This document shows, piece after piece, positions 20,867 through 30,468 of a stretch of 37,875 bases of DNA. The position numbers and the translations under genes are program-made. The stretch is from a virus, in the IMG/VR virus record IMGVR_UViG_3300048839_000451, positions 1 through 37,875 of that record; one strand, 5' to 3'. Under the pieces are notes generated by a model. That model made no database searches. It was not told where the DNA came from and was given only the letters and a program-made list of their open reading frames with translations. Each line of letters begins with the position of its first letter. Positions within the stretch are counted from its first letter, which is position 1.

Positions 20867-23163
20867 TGCCGATCCTGTCGATTGATGTAGAAGCGCGGCT
20901 GGCGCAGTTCACCGATGCGCTGAACAAGATGCAGCGCGATGCTGGCCGTGCTGCCGGGCAGATCGAGCGCGCGTTTGCTGGTGCCGGCAAGGCGCTGCGG
21001 TTTCTCGGCGTGGCATATATCGGCAGTCAGGTTATTGGCAGTGTGCGCGACACGGTTGACGAATTGGCTGAATTGAATGACGGCGCGACGGCGGCCGGCA
21101 CGTCGGTCGAGTCATTGTCGTCGTTGCTCAATACGCTGCGTCCGACTGGTGTTGGCCTAGAACAAATCGTTGATCTAGCTGGTAAGATCACGCGGGCGAT
21201 GAAGCAAGCCGAGGTTGCCACCTCGGATCAGGCGCGCGCGTTTGCTGCGCTCGGCGTTTCGTTTCGCAATGCCGACGGAAGTTTCCGAGGCGCAGATGAC
21301 GTGCTGACGGACGTTGCGCGTGCGATGGCCGGGTTCGAGAGCGACGCGAACAAGGTGGCCGTCGCGCAGGCTCTCCTATCTAAGACTGGCGCGCAATACC
21401 TGCCGCTGCTCGGCGATCTCGCGTCTCGGCAACGCGAAGCGGCAAGCGCGACGAGTGAACAGGCTAGGGCTGCCGACGATCTCAAAGACCGGCTCGGAGA
21501 GATTGCGGATGCGTTTCGCATTCTGCGGGAGGAACTACTAGCGCCGATTGCGTCGCCGATGCTGAATCTCATTACGAGATTCATCGGTCTTTCGCGTGCC
21601 GGAATTCGTGACTTTGATCTTGTCGGTCAGATGTTCGATGATCCAAAAAATAGGGTCGTTGAATTGGAAGGCCGCGTAAGAGAACTAACGCGCATTCGTG
21701 AGCAGCTTGCGGAGAAAGGCGATCCGTCATTCTTGCAACGCGCATTCAACCCGGCATTGCGCACGCGCGAAGATATTGACCGCGAGTTGGTTGAAACAGC
21801 CGGCGAGATCGGCCGGTTGAATGCGCTGCAAGAACGGATTGATGTGTTGCGCGGCGGCGTGCAGGCGCAGTCATCCGGGAAATTGAGTTTTGCCGCTCCC
21901 GCGCAAGAGCCGAGAAAGGTGACTGCGGCGGCAGTTCGTGCGTTCGAGGACTTCGAGGCGAAGGTTAGCGGGATCGTCTCGCGCCTGGTGAGCGATGCAC
22001 CAGTCGTCAAAGCGCGTGAGCTAGAAGTCGTCATCGAACGGCTTAACGGATTGCTGACGATTGGACTCGATCCGAAGGTGTATGCCGGCGCGCTCGAATC
22101 GGCGCTTGTTGATCTGACCAGCAACAGCGGAGATTCGGTTCGCGCTCTGGAGTTGCTAGACCGCGCGTTCTTCGATCTAGGATTGAGCGCCGAGGACTAC
22201 GACAAAATCTTGCAGCGCATTTTCAATCGTAGCCCTGCCGATGGCGCAATAGGCGAGCGACAACTACGCGAATTGGCAGATGGTTGGCGCGATGCAATCG
22301 AGCCGATGCGTGTCTACATCCGGCAACTCGATGAAATAGCGAGACTTGAGTCGGCCGGGTTCTTGTCTCCTGATGCGGCGAAGCGTGCTCGACAAATTGT
22401 GCAGGACCGTGCGAATGCTGAGTTCGTCGGCGTTGACGACCAGACAAAACAACTATCCGACGCCGCGCGCGATCTAGGATTGTCGTTCACTTCGGCGTTC
22501 GAAGATGCAATTGTCGAAGGCAAGAACCTGCGCGACGTGTTGTCGTCGATCGAGCAGGACATCATTCGAATCATCGCGCGCAAGCTCGTTACCGAACCGC
22601 TGGCTAATGCAATCAGCGGTATTGCCGGAACACTGCTCGGCGGATTGTTCGGTGGCGGGAAAGCCGCGCCGATCAGCGCCAGTATCCCGACGTACATCAA
22701 AGCCACCGGCGGGATCGTAGGACCATCCGGCGACATGACGCTGCCGCGTGTGACGGCGTTTGCAAGCGGCGGCATCATGACGCAGCATGGCGCTGTAATG
22801 CTGCCTGGTCATTTGCGTTCGAGTCGAGGGGCATCGTTTGGCGGGGCGTCGTTGCCCATCGCATCGGCGTTTGCGGAAGGCGGAATCATGACGCCATTCG
22901 GCACGGTACCTTTGCGTACCTATGCGCGCGGTGGCGTGGCGACTTCTCCGCAGGCTGCGATCTTTGGTGAAGGTTCGATGCCGGAAGCGTATGTGCCGTT
23001 GCCGGATGGGCGCACGATTCCGGTCACGATGCAGGGCGGCAGCGGTGGCGGCGATGTGATCGTCAATATTGCGGCATCCGATGTCGAATCGTTCCGGCGC
23101 AGCGAAGCCCAGGTTAAGGCCCGCGTCGCCGGTTGGGCCGGCGGAGCAGGACGGTTCCGATGA
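20866..23163 (+). CDS. Tail tape measure protein
   Basis: A 765-residue protein, the longest helix-rich one in the tail module. It has long amphipathic helices (ARLAQFTDALNKMQRDAGRA; RVRELTRIREQLAEKGDPSF), a hydrophobic glycine-rich segment NAISGIAGTLLGGLFGGGKA (~582-601), then Gly/Ala repeats (TAFASGGIMTQHG; ASAFAEGGIMTPFG) and a C-terminus EAYVPLPDGRTIPVTM typical of tape measures. At ~0.15 nm per residue it predicts a tail of roughly 110 nm. No transglycosylase or peptidase motif is visible within it. Confidence 0.93.
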   Translation: MPILSIDVEARLAQFTDALNKMQRDAGRAAGQIERAFAGAGKALRFLGVAYIGSQVIGSVRDTVDELAELNDGATAAGTSVESLSSLLNTLRPTGVGLEQIVDLAGKITRAMKQAEVATSDQARAFAALGVSFRNADGSFRGADDVLTDVARAMAGFESDANKVAVAQALLSKTGAQYLPLLGDLASRQREAASATSEQARAADDLKDRLGEIADAFRILREELLAPIASPMLNLITRFIGLSRAGIRDFDLVGQMFDDPKNRVVELEGRVRELTRIREQLAEKGDPSFLQRAFNPALRTREDIDRELVETAGEIGRLNALQERIDVLRGGVQAQSSGKLSFAAPAQEPRKVTAAAVRAFEDFEAKVSGIVSRLVSDAPVVKARELEVVIERLNGLLTIGLDPKVYAGALESALVDLTSNSGDSVRALELLDRAFFDLGLSAEDYDKILQRIFNRSPADGAIGERQLRELADGWRDAIEPMRVYIRQLDEIARLESAGFLSPDAAKRARQIVQDRANAEFVGVDDQTKQLSDAARDLGLSFTSAFEDAIVEGKNLRDVLSSIEQDIIRIIARKLVTEPLANAISGIAGTLLGGLFGGGKAAPISASIPTYIKATGGIVGPSGDMTLPRVTAFASGGIMTQHGAVMLPGHLRSSRGASFGGASLPIASAFAEGGIMTPFGTVPLRTYARGGVATSPQAAIFGEGSMPEAYVPLPDGRTIPVTMQGGSGGGDVIVNIAASDVESFRRSEAQVKARVAGWAGGAGRFR

Positions 23164-23774
23164 GCTTCATCGACCAGCGATTTCCGGAGTCCTACGCTTA
23201 CGGCGCAGTCGCGACTGACGATTGGCTAACCGAGATTGTCGTCACGCGGAACCGACGCGAATATCGCAATGCGCCTGTCGCAGACGTGCGTCGATCCTGG
23301 GATCTATCGACGACCGGCAAGACTGCCGAGCAGCGCGCCGGAATACATGATTACTTCCTTGCGATGCGCGGGCCGTTTCACATCTTTCCTTTTCGCGATC
23401 TGTTCGACTATCAGGCGCAGCGATCGGTCATCGGTGCCGGCGACGGTGCGGCTGACGATTTCCAGCTTGTTAAGGCGTACACCATCGGCGGCGAGACGTA
23501 CTCGCGCACGATCACCAAGCCGGTTATTGCAAGCGTGCAGGTATGGGTCAACAACGTCGAGCAAGTGTCGGGCTGGACCGTTGATAGGGCGACTGGTGTT
23601 GTGTCCTTTACGTCGCCGCCGTCGAACGAGGCGGTTATTGAAGCGTCGTGTGAATTCGATGTTCCGGTGCGCTTCGCTGAATCTAGATTAGCGTGGCGTG
23701 CTCAGGCTCGCAGCGGTAGCGAGCTTTTCTTTTTCTGTGACGCGCTGACGCTAATCGAGGTGCTGGGCGAATGA
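23160..23774 (+). CDS. Distal tail protein, DUF2460 family
   Basis: A 204-residue protein starting MSFIDQRFPESYAYGAVATD, with RRSWDLSTTGKTAEQRAGIH, YFLAMRGPFHIFPFRDLFDY and ESRLAWRAQ. This is the DUF2460 pattern of the hub ring that begins the lambda/GTA-type tail tip. It overlaps the tape measure stop by four bases. The longer open frame upstream lies within the tape measure gene. Confidence 0.9.
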   Translation: MSFIDQRFPESYAYGAVATDDWLTEIVVTRNRREYRNAPVADVRRSWDLSTTGKTAEQRAGIHDYFLAMRGPFHIFPFRDLFDYQAQRSVIGAGDGAADDFQLVKAYTIGGETYSRTITKPVIASVQVWVNNVEQVSGWTVDRATGVVSFTSPPSNEAVIEASCEFDVPVRFAESRLAWRAQARSGSELFFFCDALTLIEVLGE

Positions 23775-24682
23775 GGACTGTTCCTGCTGGCATCCTCGCC
23801 GCTAAAGAGTCGCATTCGTCGCGACTGTGCAAGCTGTGGCGGATTGAGCGTATCGACGGTGCGGTGGTGCGTTATACGGATCACGACCAGGACATAACGA
23901 TCGACGGAGAAGTCTTTGTAGCGACTGCGTTTTTCGATCCGTCGGCAATCAAAACCGGCCTCGATATGAGCGTGTCCGATCTCGAAGTGCTCGGCGCGCT
24001 AGACGTTGGCAGTGCGGATGATCTGCTGGCCGGCAAGTGGAACGGCGCGTCGTTTCTGATCGGTGAATGCCTTTGGGATGATCCAACGGCTGGTGTCGTG
24101 ATCGACAAATTCGGATGGATCGGCAATATCAAAGAAGTTGGCAATCGGTTCGTCGCTGAGTTGCTCGGGCCTGAACGTATCCTGCAACGAGACATCATCC
24201 GCAGTTACACGCCCGGATGTAATGCGCTGCTTGGCGATGACCGTTGCGGAGTCGATCTCGCGCCGACCACGCAAACAGGAACGGTAGCCAGCGTTACGAA
24301 CAATCGATTCTGGTCGGCAACAGGACTCGTGATTCCGAGTGGCGATCCTGGCGACTATTTTCAATTCGGAACGACGACGTTTATCAGCGGAGACAATGCC
24401 GGCCTGAGCATGGAGACGCGCTCCTGCGACGGTACATGGGTGCAGATGATGCTGCCGTTGCCGTTCGATGTTGCGGTCGGCGACCAGTTCACGATTACGC
24501 CGGGATGCAACAAGTCGCTAGGCGCGTGCCGTTTCAAGTTCGACAACGTGTTGAACTTTCGCGGCTTTCCGCACGTGCCGCAATCGGATGATGTTGTGAA
24601 GGGCATCGCGCGCACGGAAGTTGAAAACGTTGACGGCGGGATGATCTGGCCGACGCCCGACGACGGAGCTGGTTCGCCGTGA
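23771..24682 (+). CDS. Tail tip protein, DUF2163/BR0599 (lambda gpL-like)
   Basis: A 303-residue hub protein. The N-terminal DUF2163 domain has LCKLWRIERIDGAVVRYTDH, then FFDPSAIKTGLDMSVSDLEV. The C-terminal BR0599 domain carries conserved Cys in TPGCNALLGDDRCGVD and ITPGCNKSLGACRFKFDN. Lambda gpL, its functional relative, binds an iron-sulfur cluster through Cys, and these four Cys are the obvious ligands here, though cluster binding is inference. Order DUF2460-DUF2163-NlpC/P60-tip protein is that of gene transfer agents and lambda-like tails. Confidence 0.9.
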   Translation: MRTVPAGILAAKESHSSRLCKLWRIERIDGAVVRYTDHDQDITIDGEVFVATAFFDPSAIKTGLDMSVSDLEVLGALDVGSADDLLAGKWNGASFLIGECLWDDPTAGVVIDKFGWIGNIKEVGNRFVAELLGPERILQRDIIRSYTPGCNALLGDDRCGVDLAPTTQTGTVASVTNNRFWSATGLVIPSGDPGDYFQFGTTTFISGDNAGLSMETRSCDGTWVQMMLPLPFDVAVGDQFTITPGCNKSLGACRFKFDNVLNFRGFPHVPQSDDVVKGIARTEVENVDGGMIWPTPDDGAGSP

Positions 24683-25089
24683 AGTTCGTCGCGCGCGAGC
24701 AATGGATCGCTGAGGTTCGCTCATGGATCGGCGTGCCGTGGAGGCATCAGGGCCGTAACCGGCATGGTGTCGATTGCATCGGATTGGTCATTTGCTCTGC
24801 TCACGCGCTCGGGCTGACGGACTTCGACTTTCGCGCGTATGGTCGTGTGCCGATGGACGATTTGTTAATGCGGCTTTGCGATGAGCAGATGGAACGACAG
24901 CACACAGCGGAGATTGGCGACGTGCTGCTGATGCGTCTGCGCCGCCTGCCGCAGCATTTTGCTGTGCTCGTCGAGCCGCGCCGCATCGTTCACGCGCGCG
25001 GCGAGGATGGTCGCGTTGTCGAGACGACGTTACCGGACGCCTGGGTGCGGCGCATTGCCGGCGTCTACACAGTGCCAGGGGTTGTGTAG
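24679..25089 (+). CDS. NlpC/P60 tail tip peptidase
   Basis: A 136-residue papain-like Cys peptidase. The catalytic Cys is in HGVDCIGLVICSA (C33), the His in LPQHFAVLVEP (H93) and the third polar residue probably the His of IVHARGED (H105). It would cleave peptidoglycan stem peptides to let the tail through the wall during infection; in lambda the related gpK sits at the same place. GTG 24679 overlaps the previous stop. Confidence 0.9.
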   Translation: MKFVAREQWIAEVRSWIGVPWRHQGRNRHGVDCIGLVICSAHALGLTDFDFRAYGRVPMDDLLMRLCDEQMERQHTAEIGDVLLMRLRRLPQHFAVLVEPRRIVHARGEDGRVVETTLPDAWVRRIAGVYTVPGVV

Positions 25090-28000
25090 TGGCACAGCTC
25101 GTCATCGCTGCGGCCGGGGCGGCCATCGGGCAGAGCGTGGCAACGGCTGCCGGCGCTGCTGCTGGCGCGACGTTCCTCGGGATGACGGGCGCCGGCTGGG
25201 GCTGGATGGTTGGCTCGGTCGCTGCGTCATTGCTGCTGCAAACAAAACAGCGCGGTCCTTCGATTGGCGACGGTAAATTCACGTCGTCGGTCTACGGCCA
25301 GCCGATACCGCTCAACTACGGCACGATGCGCCACGCTACGCAAATTGTCTGGTGGAGTGGTTTGCAGATTCGCACCGAGCAAGTCGGCGGCAAAGGCGGC
25401 GGCGGCGCAGAGATGGAAGTCTCGCGCATGAACCTGCTGCTCGCTGTTTGCGAGGGGCCGCAGGCCGGCATCCTGCGCGTGTGGGCGAATGGCAGGTTGA
25501 TCGCGCGCTGGAATGGTGCAACGTGGCTACTCGATCAGGAGGCGCTGCCAGCCGGCGAGGTGCGTGTCTATCTCGGAACGGAAACGCAATTACCCGATCC
25601 GACGTATGAGGCTGCGGTCGAACCTGAGAATGCTGTTGCGTATCGCGGCACGGTCATGCTCGCGATCGACAACCTGGAGGGCATCCAGTTCGGGCACCGA
25701 CCGCCGACGATCGAGGTTGAAGTCGCGCAAGACCTTACCGGGATGAGCTGCCCGGTAGCGCCGATTCGCAAAACCGAAGTGCAGCAGGACGGCGCATTTA
25801 TCGGGCAGACGGTTGCGCATTCGCATGGATCGAATTCGACTGCGCTCGATGTCGCAAACAAACTGCTCTATGTCGCGACCGAGGGCGACGGCACGACGCG
25901 ACAACTAGAAATCTACGATGTTAGCGGCGATGTGCCGGTATTTCGGTCGGCGCTTGCGTTCCCGCTCTGGCAGTTTTCTGGCGGCGATGTCGGCATCGGT
26001 GGTATCGGGTTTGATCCAGAGAACGGCTTGGTGCGCGTTGCATTTGGCGGGCTGCGTATCTCGACGTACTACACCGCGCCGATCGAATACATCTACGACG
26101 GACAAACGCTGCACGCATCGCGTGCGTTGATGGCGGGCGCATGGGGTAATTACCCGACGACTGGCGAGCGCGGCGGCTCTGGTGCGCTCTATGAGGTGCT
26201 TTACTCGATCTATCCGAATGACGGATACGATGGAATACCAGGCGTTACGCTGCGCGGCGAAGCGGGTTGGTGGACGCAGGCCACGGCGATCATCGGATAT
26301 CGTCGTTCGCGTCTGGTCAACGGCGAACAAACACCGTTCTATGGCTACGCATGGCATGTTGACGACAACGAGGGTCGTGTCGGCAGGATCGCGGATGTTG
26401 TCTACGTTCCTTTAGACAACGACTTATATGGTGGCGGCGGATATAACATCGCGTTTTCGTGGCAGACATGGACCGGGTGGTTTGATGACGGCGGCGGTGC
26501 AACGCAACTGACCGGCGCTACAGGCTCAGACACGACGCAGCGCGATCTATCGCTCGTCTATGCACCTAGCCGCGAATCGGTCTACGTTGTGACGCGGTTC
26601 AGCGGCATTGCGTCCGTCGACGTATCAACGTCAGGCAATCCGCAAGCAATGGCAACCGGGCTTACCGCATACCCGACCGGGCTCGGATTCGATCCAACGT
26701 TTGCTGTCTGGAATGAATTGGCCGATGGACTTGTAGTCGGATTCTCCGGCGGCTCGGTGCTCTACATGGCGTTGCTCGATCCCGACACGCTGGAAATTCT
26801 CGTTGGGCCATGCACATACGAAGGCGACGACTACGCAGGTCGATATATTCGCGCGCCGAAGGATCTCGGCAACGGGCGCTTCACTGCGCTGATTGACGAA
26901 CCAGGCGGACGCGAAACGGTAGCGATTATCGAGTCGCCAGGCGGTGCGGTGCGCGGCGCTGCTGTCACGCTGCGCTCGATCGTCGAAGATATTTGCGATC
27001 GTGCCGGCCTGCCGTCCGTCAATCTCGACGCAACGGCCGGAACCGATCTCGTGCCGGGCTTCAAGGTCGCACGACAAACGAGCGCGCGCGCCGCCATTGA
27101 GTCGTTGCGGCCGATGTACTTTTTCGACATGCCGGAGGTTGGTGAGAAACTCCGACTCGTCAAGCGCGGCGCCGCAGCAGTCAAGATCATCGATGCTGGC
27201 GATCTTGGCGCAGCGACGTTCGAACTAACAGCATCGGATGCTGCGCCAGCGTATGAGATGGTGCACACCGAGGACATGGAGGTTCCGCGTCGCTTGGAAC
27301 TTACGTTCGTTGATGTCGATGCCGACTATGATCCCGGCGTCCAAGCCGCCGAGCGCAATATCGGATCGTCGATTGCCCCGCTAACGATCGAGGTTCCGGT
27401 AGCGTGCGATGCGCAGGTCGGCGCGATCGCAGCCTGGGTGAATCTGATGCTGGCGCACGCAAGCCGCAGCACGATTCGCTTCGCGTTGCCGCATAGTTAC
27501 GACGAGTTGGTCCCTGGCGATTGCGTCATGCTGCCGCACACAAGCGGGCGCATGATGCGTGTTCGGATCGAAAAAATTACGCGAGCACGACCGCTGCTGG
27601 AATGCGAAGGCGTGCCCGACGAGGACTCGATCTATGTAGATGTGTTTGGATGGTCGCCGCGGTATCAAGGGCCGAGGCAGGGCGGCATCGGTGAGATTGC
27701 GTTCACCGACATGATCCTGATGGACGTGCCGCCACTGCGTGATTCCGACGACGTGCTCATCATGTATTCGGCATTCGGTCGCGACACGCGCACGAAAGCT
27801 TGGGCTGGTGCAGGGTTCTTCAAATCGCTGGACGGCGGCTCGAATTATTCGGTGGTGCACTGGGTTAATGCCGAGTCGGTATATGGGCGCACGATCAACG
27901 CGCTGGGTGATTGGACGGTCGGCAATACGTTCGATACAGCTAACACGCTCGATATCGTGCTGACCAACGGCAGCCTATCAACAGTGAGTGACTTCGCAGT

Positions 28001-28640
28001 CTATAACGGAGCCAACCTCGCTGCGGTGCAAACGCCGACCGGGATCGAGATTATCCAATTCGCGAATGCCGAACTGGTCGGCGATAACATTTGGCGTATC
28101 TCGCGCATCCTGCGAGGCAGGAAAGGCACTGAGCGATTCACTGGCACGCATGTGCCCTGGGAACCGTTCGCGCTGTTGTCTGTCATGACGACCTACAACA
28201 CGCTCATGCCAATGGGCGAGATCAATCTATTGCGGCATTACAAAGCGGTGTCTAATGGCAAGGCGCTCGATGATGCATTGGAAATTCCGTTGGTGCTAGA
28301 GGGCAATTCGATCAAGCCGCTGTCGCCGATCAACATTGTTGGCGAGTGGGGCGGAGGCGACGTTGACATTACATGGACGCGGCGCGCTCGAATCAATGCC
28401 GAATGGAAAGACACCTACGATGTGCCGCTCGATGAGCCGACGGAATCGTATGAAATCGACATCATGGACGGCGCGACAGTTGTTCGCACATTGACCGCGA
28501 GCGTGCCGACGGTGACGTACACGGCGGCACAGCAAACAACCGATTTCGGTTTGCCGCAATCCGCCGGCACGGTTAGCGTGCGCATCTATCAGATGAGCGC
28601 GCGCATCGGTCGCGGACACTCAGGGACGGCCACAGTATGA
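25089..28640 (+). CDS. Tail tip / host-specificity protein with beta-propeller-like insertion
   Basis: A 1183-residue protein at the lambda J / GTA tip position. Its N-terminus is a Gly/Ala hydrophobic region (~1-50), followed by the conserved FTSSVYGQPIPLNYGTMRHA (~64-83) and NLLLAVCEGPQAGILRVWAN. Residues ~236-617 are an insertion with repeated blade-like strands (GSNSTALDVANKLLYVATEG; GGIGFDPENGLVRVAFGGLR; TQRDLSLVYAPSRESVYVVT). The tip domain resumes at ~618-860 (SIVEDICDRAGL, the tail_3-type region with LPHSYDELVPGDCVM) and ends with a fibronectin-like domain (~1080-1183). GTG 25089 overlaps the peptidase stop. The insertion probably contributes to host recognition. Confidence 0.88.
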   Translation: MAQLVIAAAGAAIGQSVATAAGAAAGATFLGMTGAGWGWMVGSVAASLLLQTKQRGPSIGDGKFTSSVYGQPIPLNYGTMRHATQIVWWSGLQIRTEQVGGKGGGGAEMEVSRMNLLLAVCEGPQAGILRVWANGRLIARWNGATWLLDQEALPAGEVRVYLGTETQLPDPTYEAAVEPENAVAYRGTVMLAIDNLEGIQFGHRPPTIEVEVAQDLTGMSCPVAPIRKTEVQQDGAFIGQTVAHSHGSNSTALDVANKLLYVATEGDGTTRQLEIYDVSGDVPVFRSALAFPLWQFSGGDVGIGGIGFDPENGLVRVAFGGLRISTYYTAPIEYIYDGQTLHASRALMAGAWGNYPTTGERGGSGALYEVLYSIYPNDGYDGIPGVTLRGEAGWWTQATAIIGYRRSRLVNGEQTPFYGYAWHVDDNEGRVGRIADVVYVPLDNDLYGGGGYNIAFSWQTWTGWFDDGGGATQLTGATGSDTTQRDLSLVYAPSRESVYVVTRFSGIASVDVSTSGNPQAMATGLTAYPTGLGFDPTFAVWNELADGLVVGFSGGSVLYMALLDPDTLEILVGPCTYEGDDYAGRYIRAPKDLGNGRFTALIDEPGGRETVAIIESPGGAVRGAAVTLRSIVEDICDRAGLPSVNLDATAGTDLVPGFKVARQTSARAAIESLRPMYFFDMPEVGEKLRLVKRGAAAVKIIDAGDLGAATFELTASDAAPAYEMVHTEDMEVPRRLELTFVDVDADYDPGVQAAERNIGSSIAPLTIEVPVACDAQVGAIAAWVNLMLAHASRSTIRFALPHSYDELVPGDCVMLPHTSGRMMRVRIEKITRARPLLECEGVPDEDSIYVDVFGWSPRYQGPRQGGIGEIAFTDMILMDVPPLRDSDDVLIMYSAFGRDTRTKAWAGAGFFKSLDGGSNYSVVHWVNAESVYGRTINALGDWTVGNTFDTANTLDIVLTNGSLSTVSDFAVYNGANLAAVQTPTGIEIIQFANAELVGDNIWRISRILRGRKGTERFTGTHVPWEPFALLSVMTTYNTLMPMGEINLLRHYKAVSNGKALDDALEIPLVLEGNSIKPLSPINIVGEWGGGDVDITWTRRARINAEWKDTYDVPLDEPTESYEIDIMDGATVVRTLTASVPTVTYTAAQQTTDFGLPQSAGTVSVRIYQMSARIGRGHSGTATV

Positions 28641-29386
28641 GCACGACAAACCTCGGCATTACGCTGATTGACGAGCAGCAAACGCAAAAGGCGACCGCGT
28701 GTAATGTTGCGATTCAGGCTCTTGAGAATGCGATCACAGAGTCGGACGATTTCGCGTGCGACAACGGTAGCAATACCGTATCGAGCGCAGTTTTTCGCGG
28801 CAATGCACGATTGATGTTGACGGCCGGTACGTTGTCGGCGGATTTCGTCGTTGCGCTGCCGGCGCTGCATGGCTGGAAGCTAGTCACGAATGACACTAGC
28901 TACGATGCGACCGTCGTGTGCGCTGGTGCCGGCACTGGCGCATCAGAGGCAGAGGTCGCTGCGGGCGCGACGGCAATTGTGTATTGCGACGGCTCGGAAG
29001 TCGTCGGCGTATCTGGAAGCGGCGGCGGATTGCAGGCTATCCCTGTTGCCGTCTCGGACGAGACGACACCGCTGACGACCGGCGGCGACAAGATCACGTT
29101 TCGGATGCCATTTGCATTTACGCTAGTGGCAGTGCGCGCATCGGTGACGACAGCGCCGACCGGCTCGGCGATTCAAGTGGACATCAACGAGGGAGGCGCG
29201 TCGATCTTGTCAACGAAGCTGACGATTGATGCAACCACGAAAACGTCAACGACAGCAGGGACACCTGCGGTGATTTCCGATGCGTCGCTGGCCGACGATG
29301 CGGAGATCACGATTGACATTGACCAGGTTGGGTCGACGATTGCAGGTGCGGGCCTCAAAGTGTATTTGATCGGAGTGCCGGCGTGA
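28637..29386 (+). CDS. Putative tail fibre/receptor-binding protein
   Basis: A 249-residue protein. The N-terminal ~35 residues (NLGITLIDEQQTQKATACNV, "QxQK" motif) resemble tip-anchoring N-termini of DUF2793-like tail proteins. The middle has Gly/Ala-rich beta segments. The C-terminal ~100 residues (KITFRMPFAFTLVAVRASVT; VDINEGGASILSTKLTIDAT; ITIDIDQVGSTIAGAGLKVY) form a beta-sandwich-like module frequently seen at the ends of phage fibres. ATG 28637 overlaps the tip gene stop. Confidence 0.75.
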   Translation: MSTTNLGITLIDEQQTQKATACNVAIQALENAITESDDFACDNGSNTVSSAVFRGNARLMLTAGTLSADFVVALPALHGWKLVTNDTSYDATVVCAGAGTGASEAEVAAGATAIVYCDGSEVVGVSGSGGGLQAIPVAVSDETTPLTTGGDKITFRMPFAFTLVAVRASVTTAPTGSAIQVDINEGGASILSTKLTIDATTKTSTTAGTPAVISDASLADDAEITIDIDQVGSTIAGAGLKVYLIGVPA

Positions 29387-30114
29387 CGCTTCTAAATCCG
29401 TTTCGGTTCGGTGCTGAAACCGATCCGTATTGGGATCAGACTGTTTCATTGCTGCATTTCAACGGCTCGGACGCCAGCACGACATTCACTGACGAGAGCG
29501 GCAAGACATGGACCGTCAACGGTAACGCACAGATCGACACAGCGCAGAGCAAATTCGGCGGCGCGAGTGGATTGTTCGATGGCAACGGCGATTACCTGAG
29601 CGTTGGCGCAGATTCAGATTTCGATTTCGGCACGGGCGACTTCACCATCGAATGCTGGCTCAGGCGCAATTCATTCACGCAACACTATCAGGGTATTCTC
29701 GCATCAGGGTTTAAGAGTTATGCATCTGGGGCAAATACGTTTCTCGCATTCGGAAATAATAGCGCAGTCAACGTGAATCACCGGCAGCGGGTTGCACTTG
29801 GCGGATACGATCTTGACCAGGCCGGAGCAAACATTCTGACGGCGCAATTGTCATTGAATGTTTGGTATCACGTTGCCGCAACACGCGCAGGCAATACGCT
29901 GCGCGTGTTCTTGAATGGCAATCTCGAAGCGCAAAGCACATACGCTGGGGCGCTGAACTTCAACGTGAACGACGAGACGCGCATCGGATCAAATCGTTGG
30001 GATGGTTCAAATGGTTATCTGAACGGCTGGCTCGATGATTTGCGCGTAACGAAGGGCGCGGCGCGATACACACGCTCATTCGTGCCGCGCGGTAGTCCGT
30101 ATCCCGACTCCTGA
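29383..30114 (+). CDS. LamG/concanavalin-like lectin tail protein
   Basis: A 243-residue protein consisting mostly of one laminin-G/ConA-like jelly roll (~20-235): VSLLHFNGSDASTTFTDESG, KFGGASGLFDGNGDYLSVGA, GTGDFTIECWLRR, VWYHVAATRAGNTLRVFLNG and GYLNGWLDDLRVTKGAARYT are the strand landmarks. Such domains bind carbohydrate and are common adhesins in phage tails. GTG 29383 overlaps the previous fibre gene. It probably binds cell-surface glycan with or beside the upstream fibre. Confidence 0.88.
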   Translation: MTLLNPFRFGAETDPYWDQTVSLLHFNGSDASTTFTDESGKTWTVNGNAQIDTAQSKFGGASGLFDGNGDYLSVGADSDFDFGTGDFTIECWLRRNSFTQHYQGILASGFKSYASGANTFLAFGNNSAVNVNHRQRVALGGYDLDQAGANILTAQLSLNVWYHVAATRAGNTLRVFLNGNLEAQSTYAGALNFNVNDETRIGSNRWDGSNGYLNGWLDDLRVTKGAARYTRSFVPRGSPYPDS

Positions 30115-30138
30115 TTGTCTTGCGACGAGAGGATGATG

Positions 30139-30468
30139 ATGGCGACAGAAGAAGCAATGAACGACCGCCCGCGTCATTGGCACTTAGACAAGCGTCTAAA
30201 CGTATCGCACCTGCTGACGACGGTTGCGCTCGCGACCGGCATGATCGGATGGGGCGCGGCGATGGATCGGCGCGTGGCGATCCTTGAGGAACGCGCCGCC
30301 GCACAACGCAACATTGACGATCGTCAAGACGCCGAGTTGCTACGTGCACATCTGATGTTGAAGGAAGAAATTCGTGGCGTGCGAGACGAGTTGCGCGACC
30401 AGTCAAAGAAATTAGACCGACTCATAGAGCGATTGCCAAATCACACAACCAGGAGCAGCGTCCCATGA
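30139..30468 (+). CDS. Membrane-anchored coiled-coil protein of the lysis cassette
   Basis: A 109-residue protein with one transmembrane segment (VSHLLTTVALATGMIGWGAA, ~22-41) followed by a long charged coiled coil (~42-102; RRVAILEERAAAQRN, KEEIRGVRDELRDQSKKLDR). Similar membrane/coil proteins occur just before phage holins. Three ATG codons follow one another; ATG 30139 has the best spacing from GAGAGG at 30127-30132. It overlaps the holin gene by four bases. It may assist or delay holin action. Confidence 0.72.
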   Translation: MATEEAMNDRPRHWHLDKRLNVSHLLTTVALATGMIGWGAAMDRRVAILEERAAAQRNIDDRQDAELLRAHLMLKEEIRGVRDELRDQSKKLDRLIERLPNHTTRSSVP

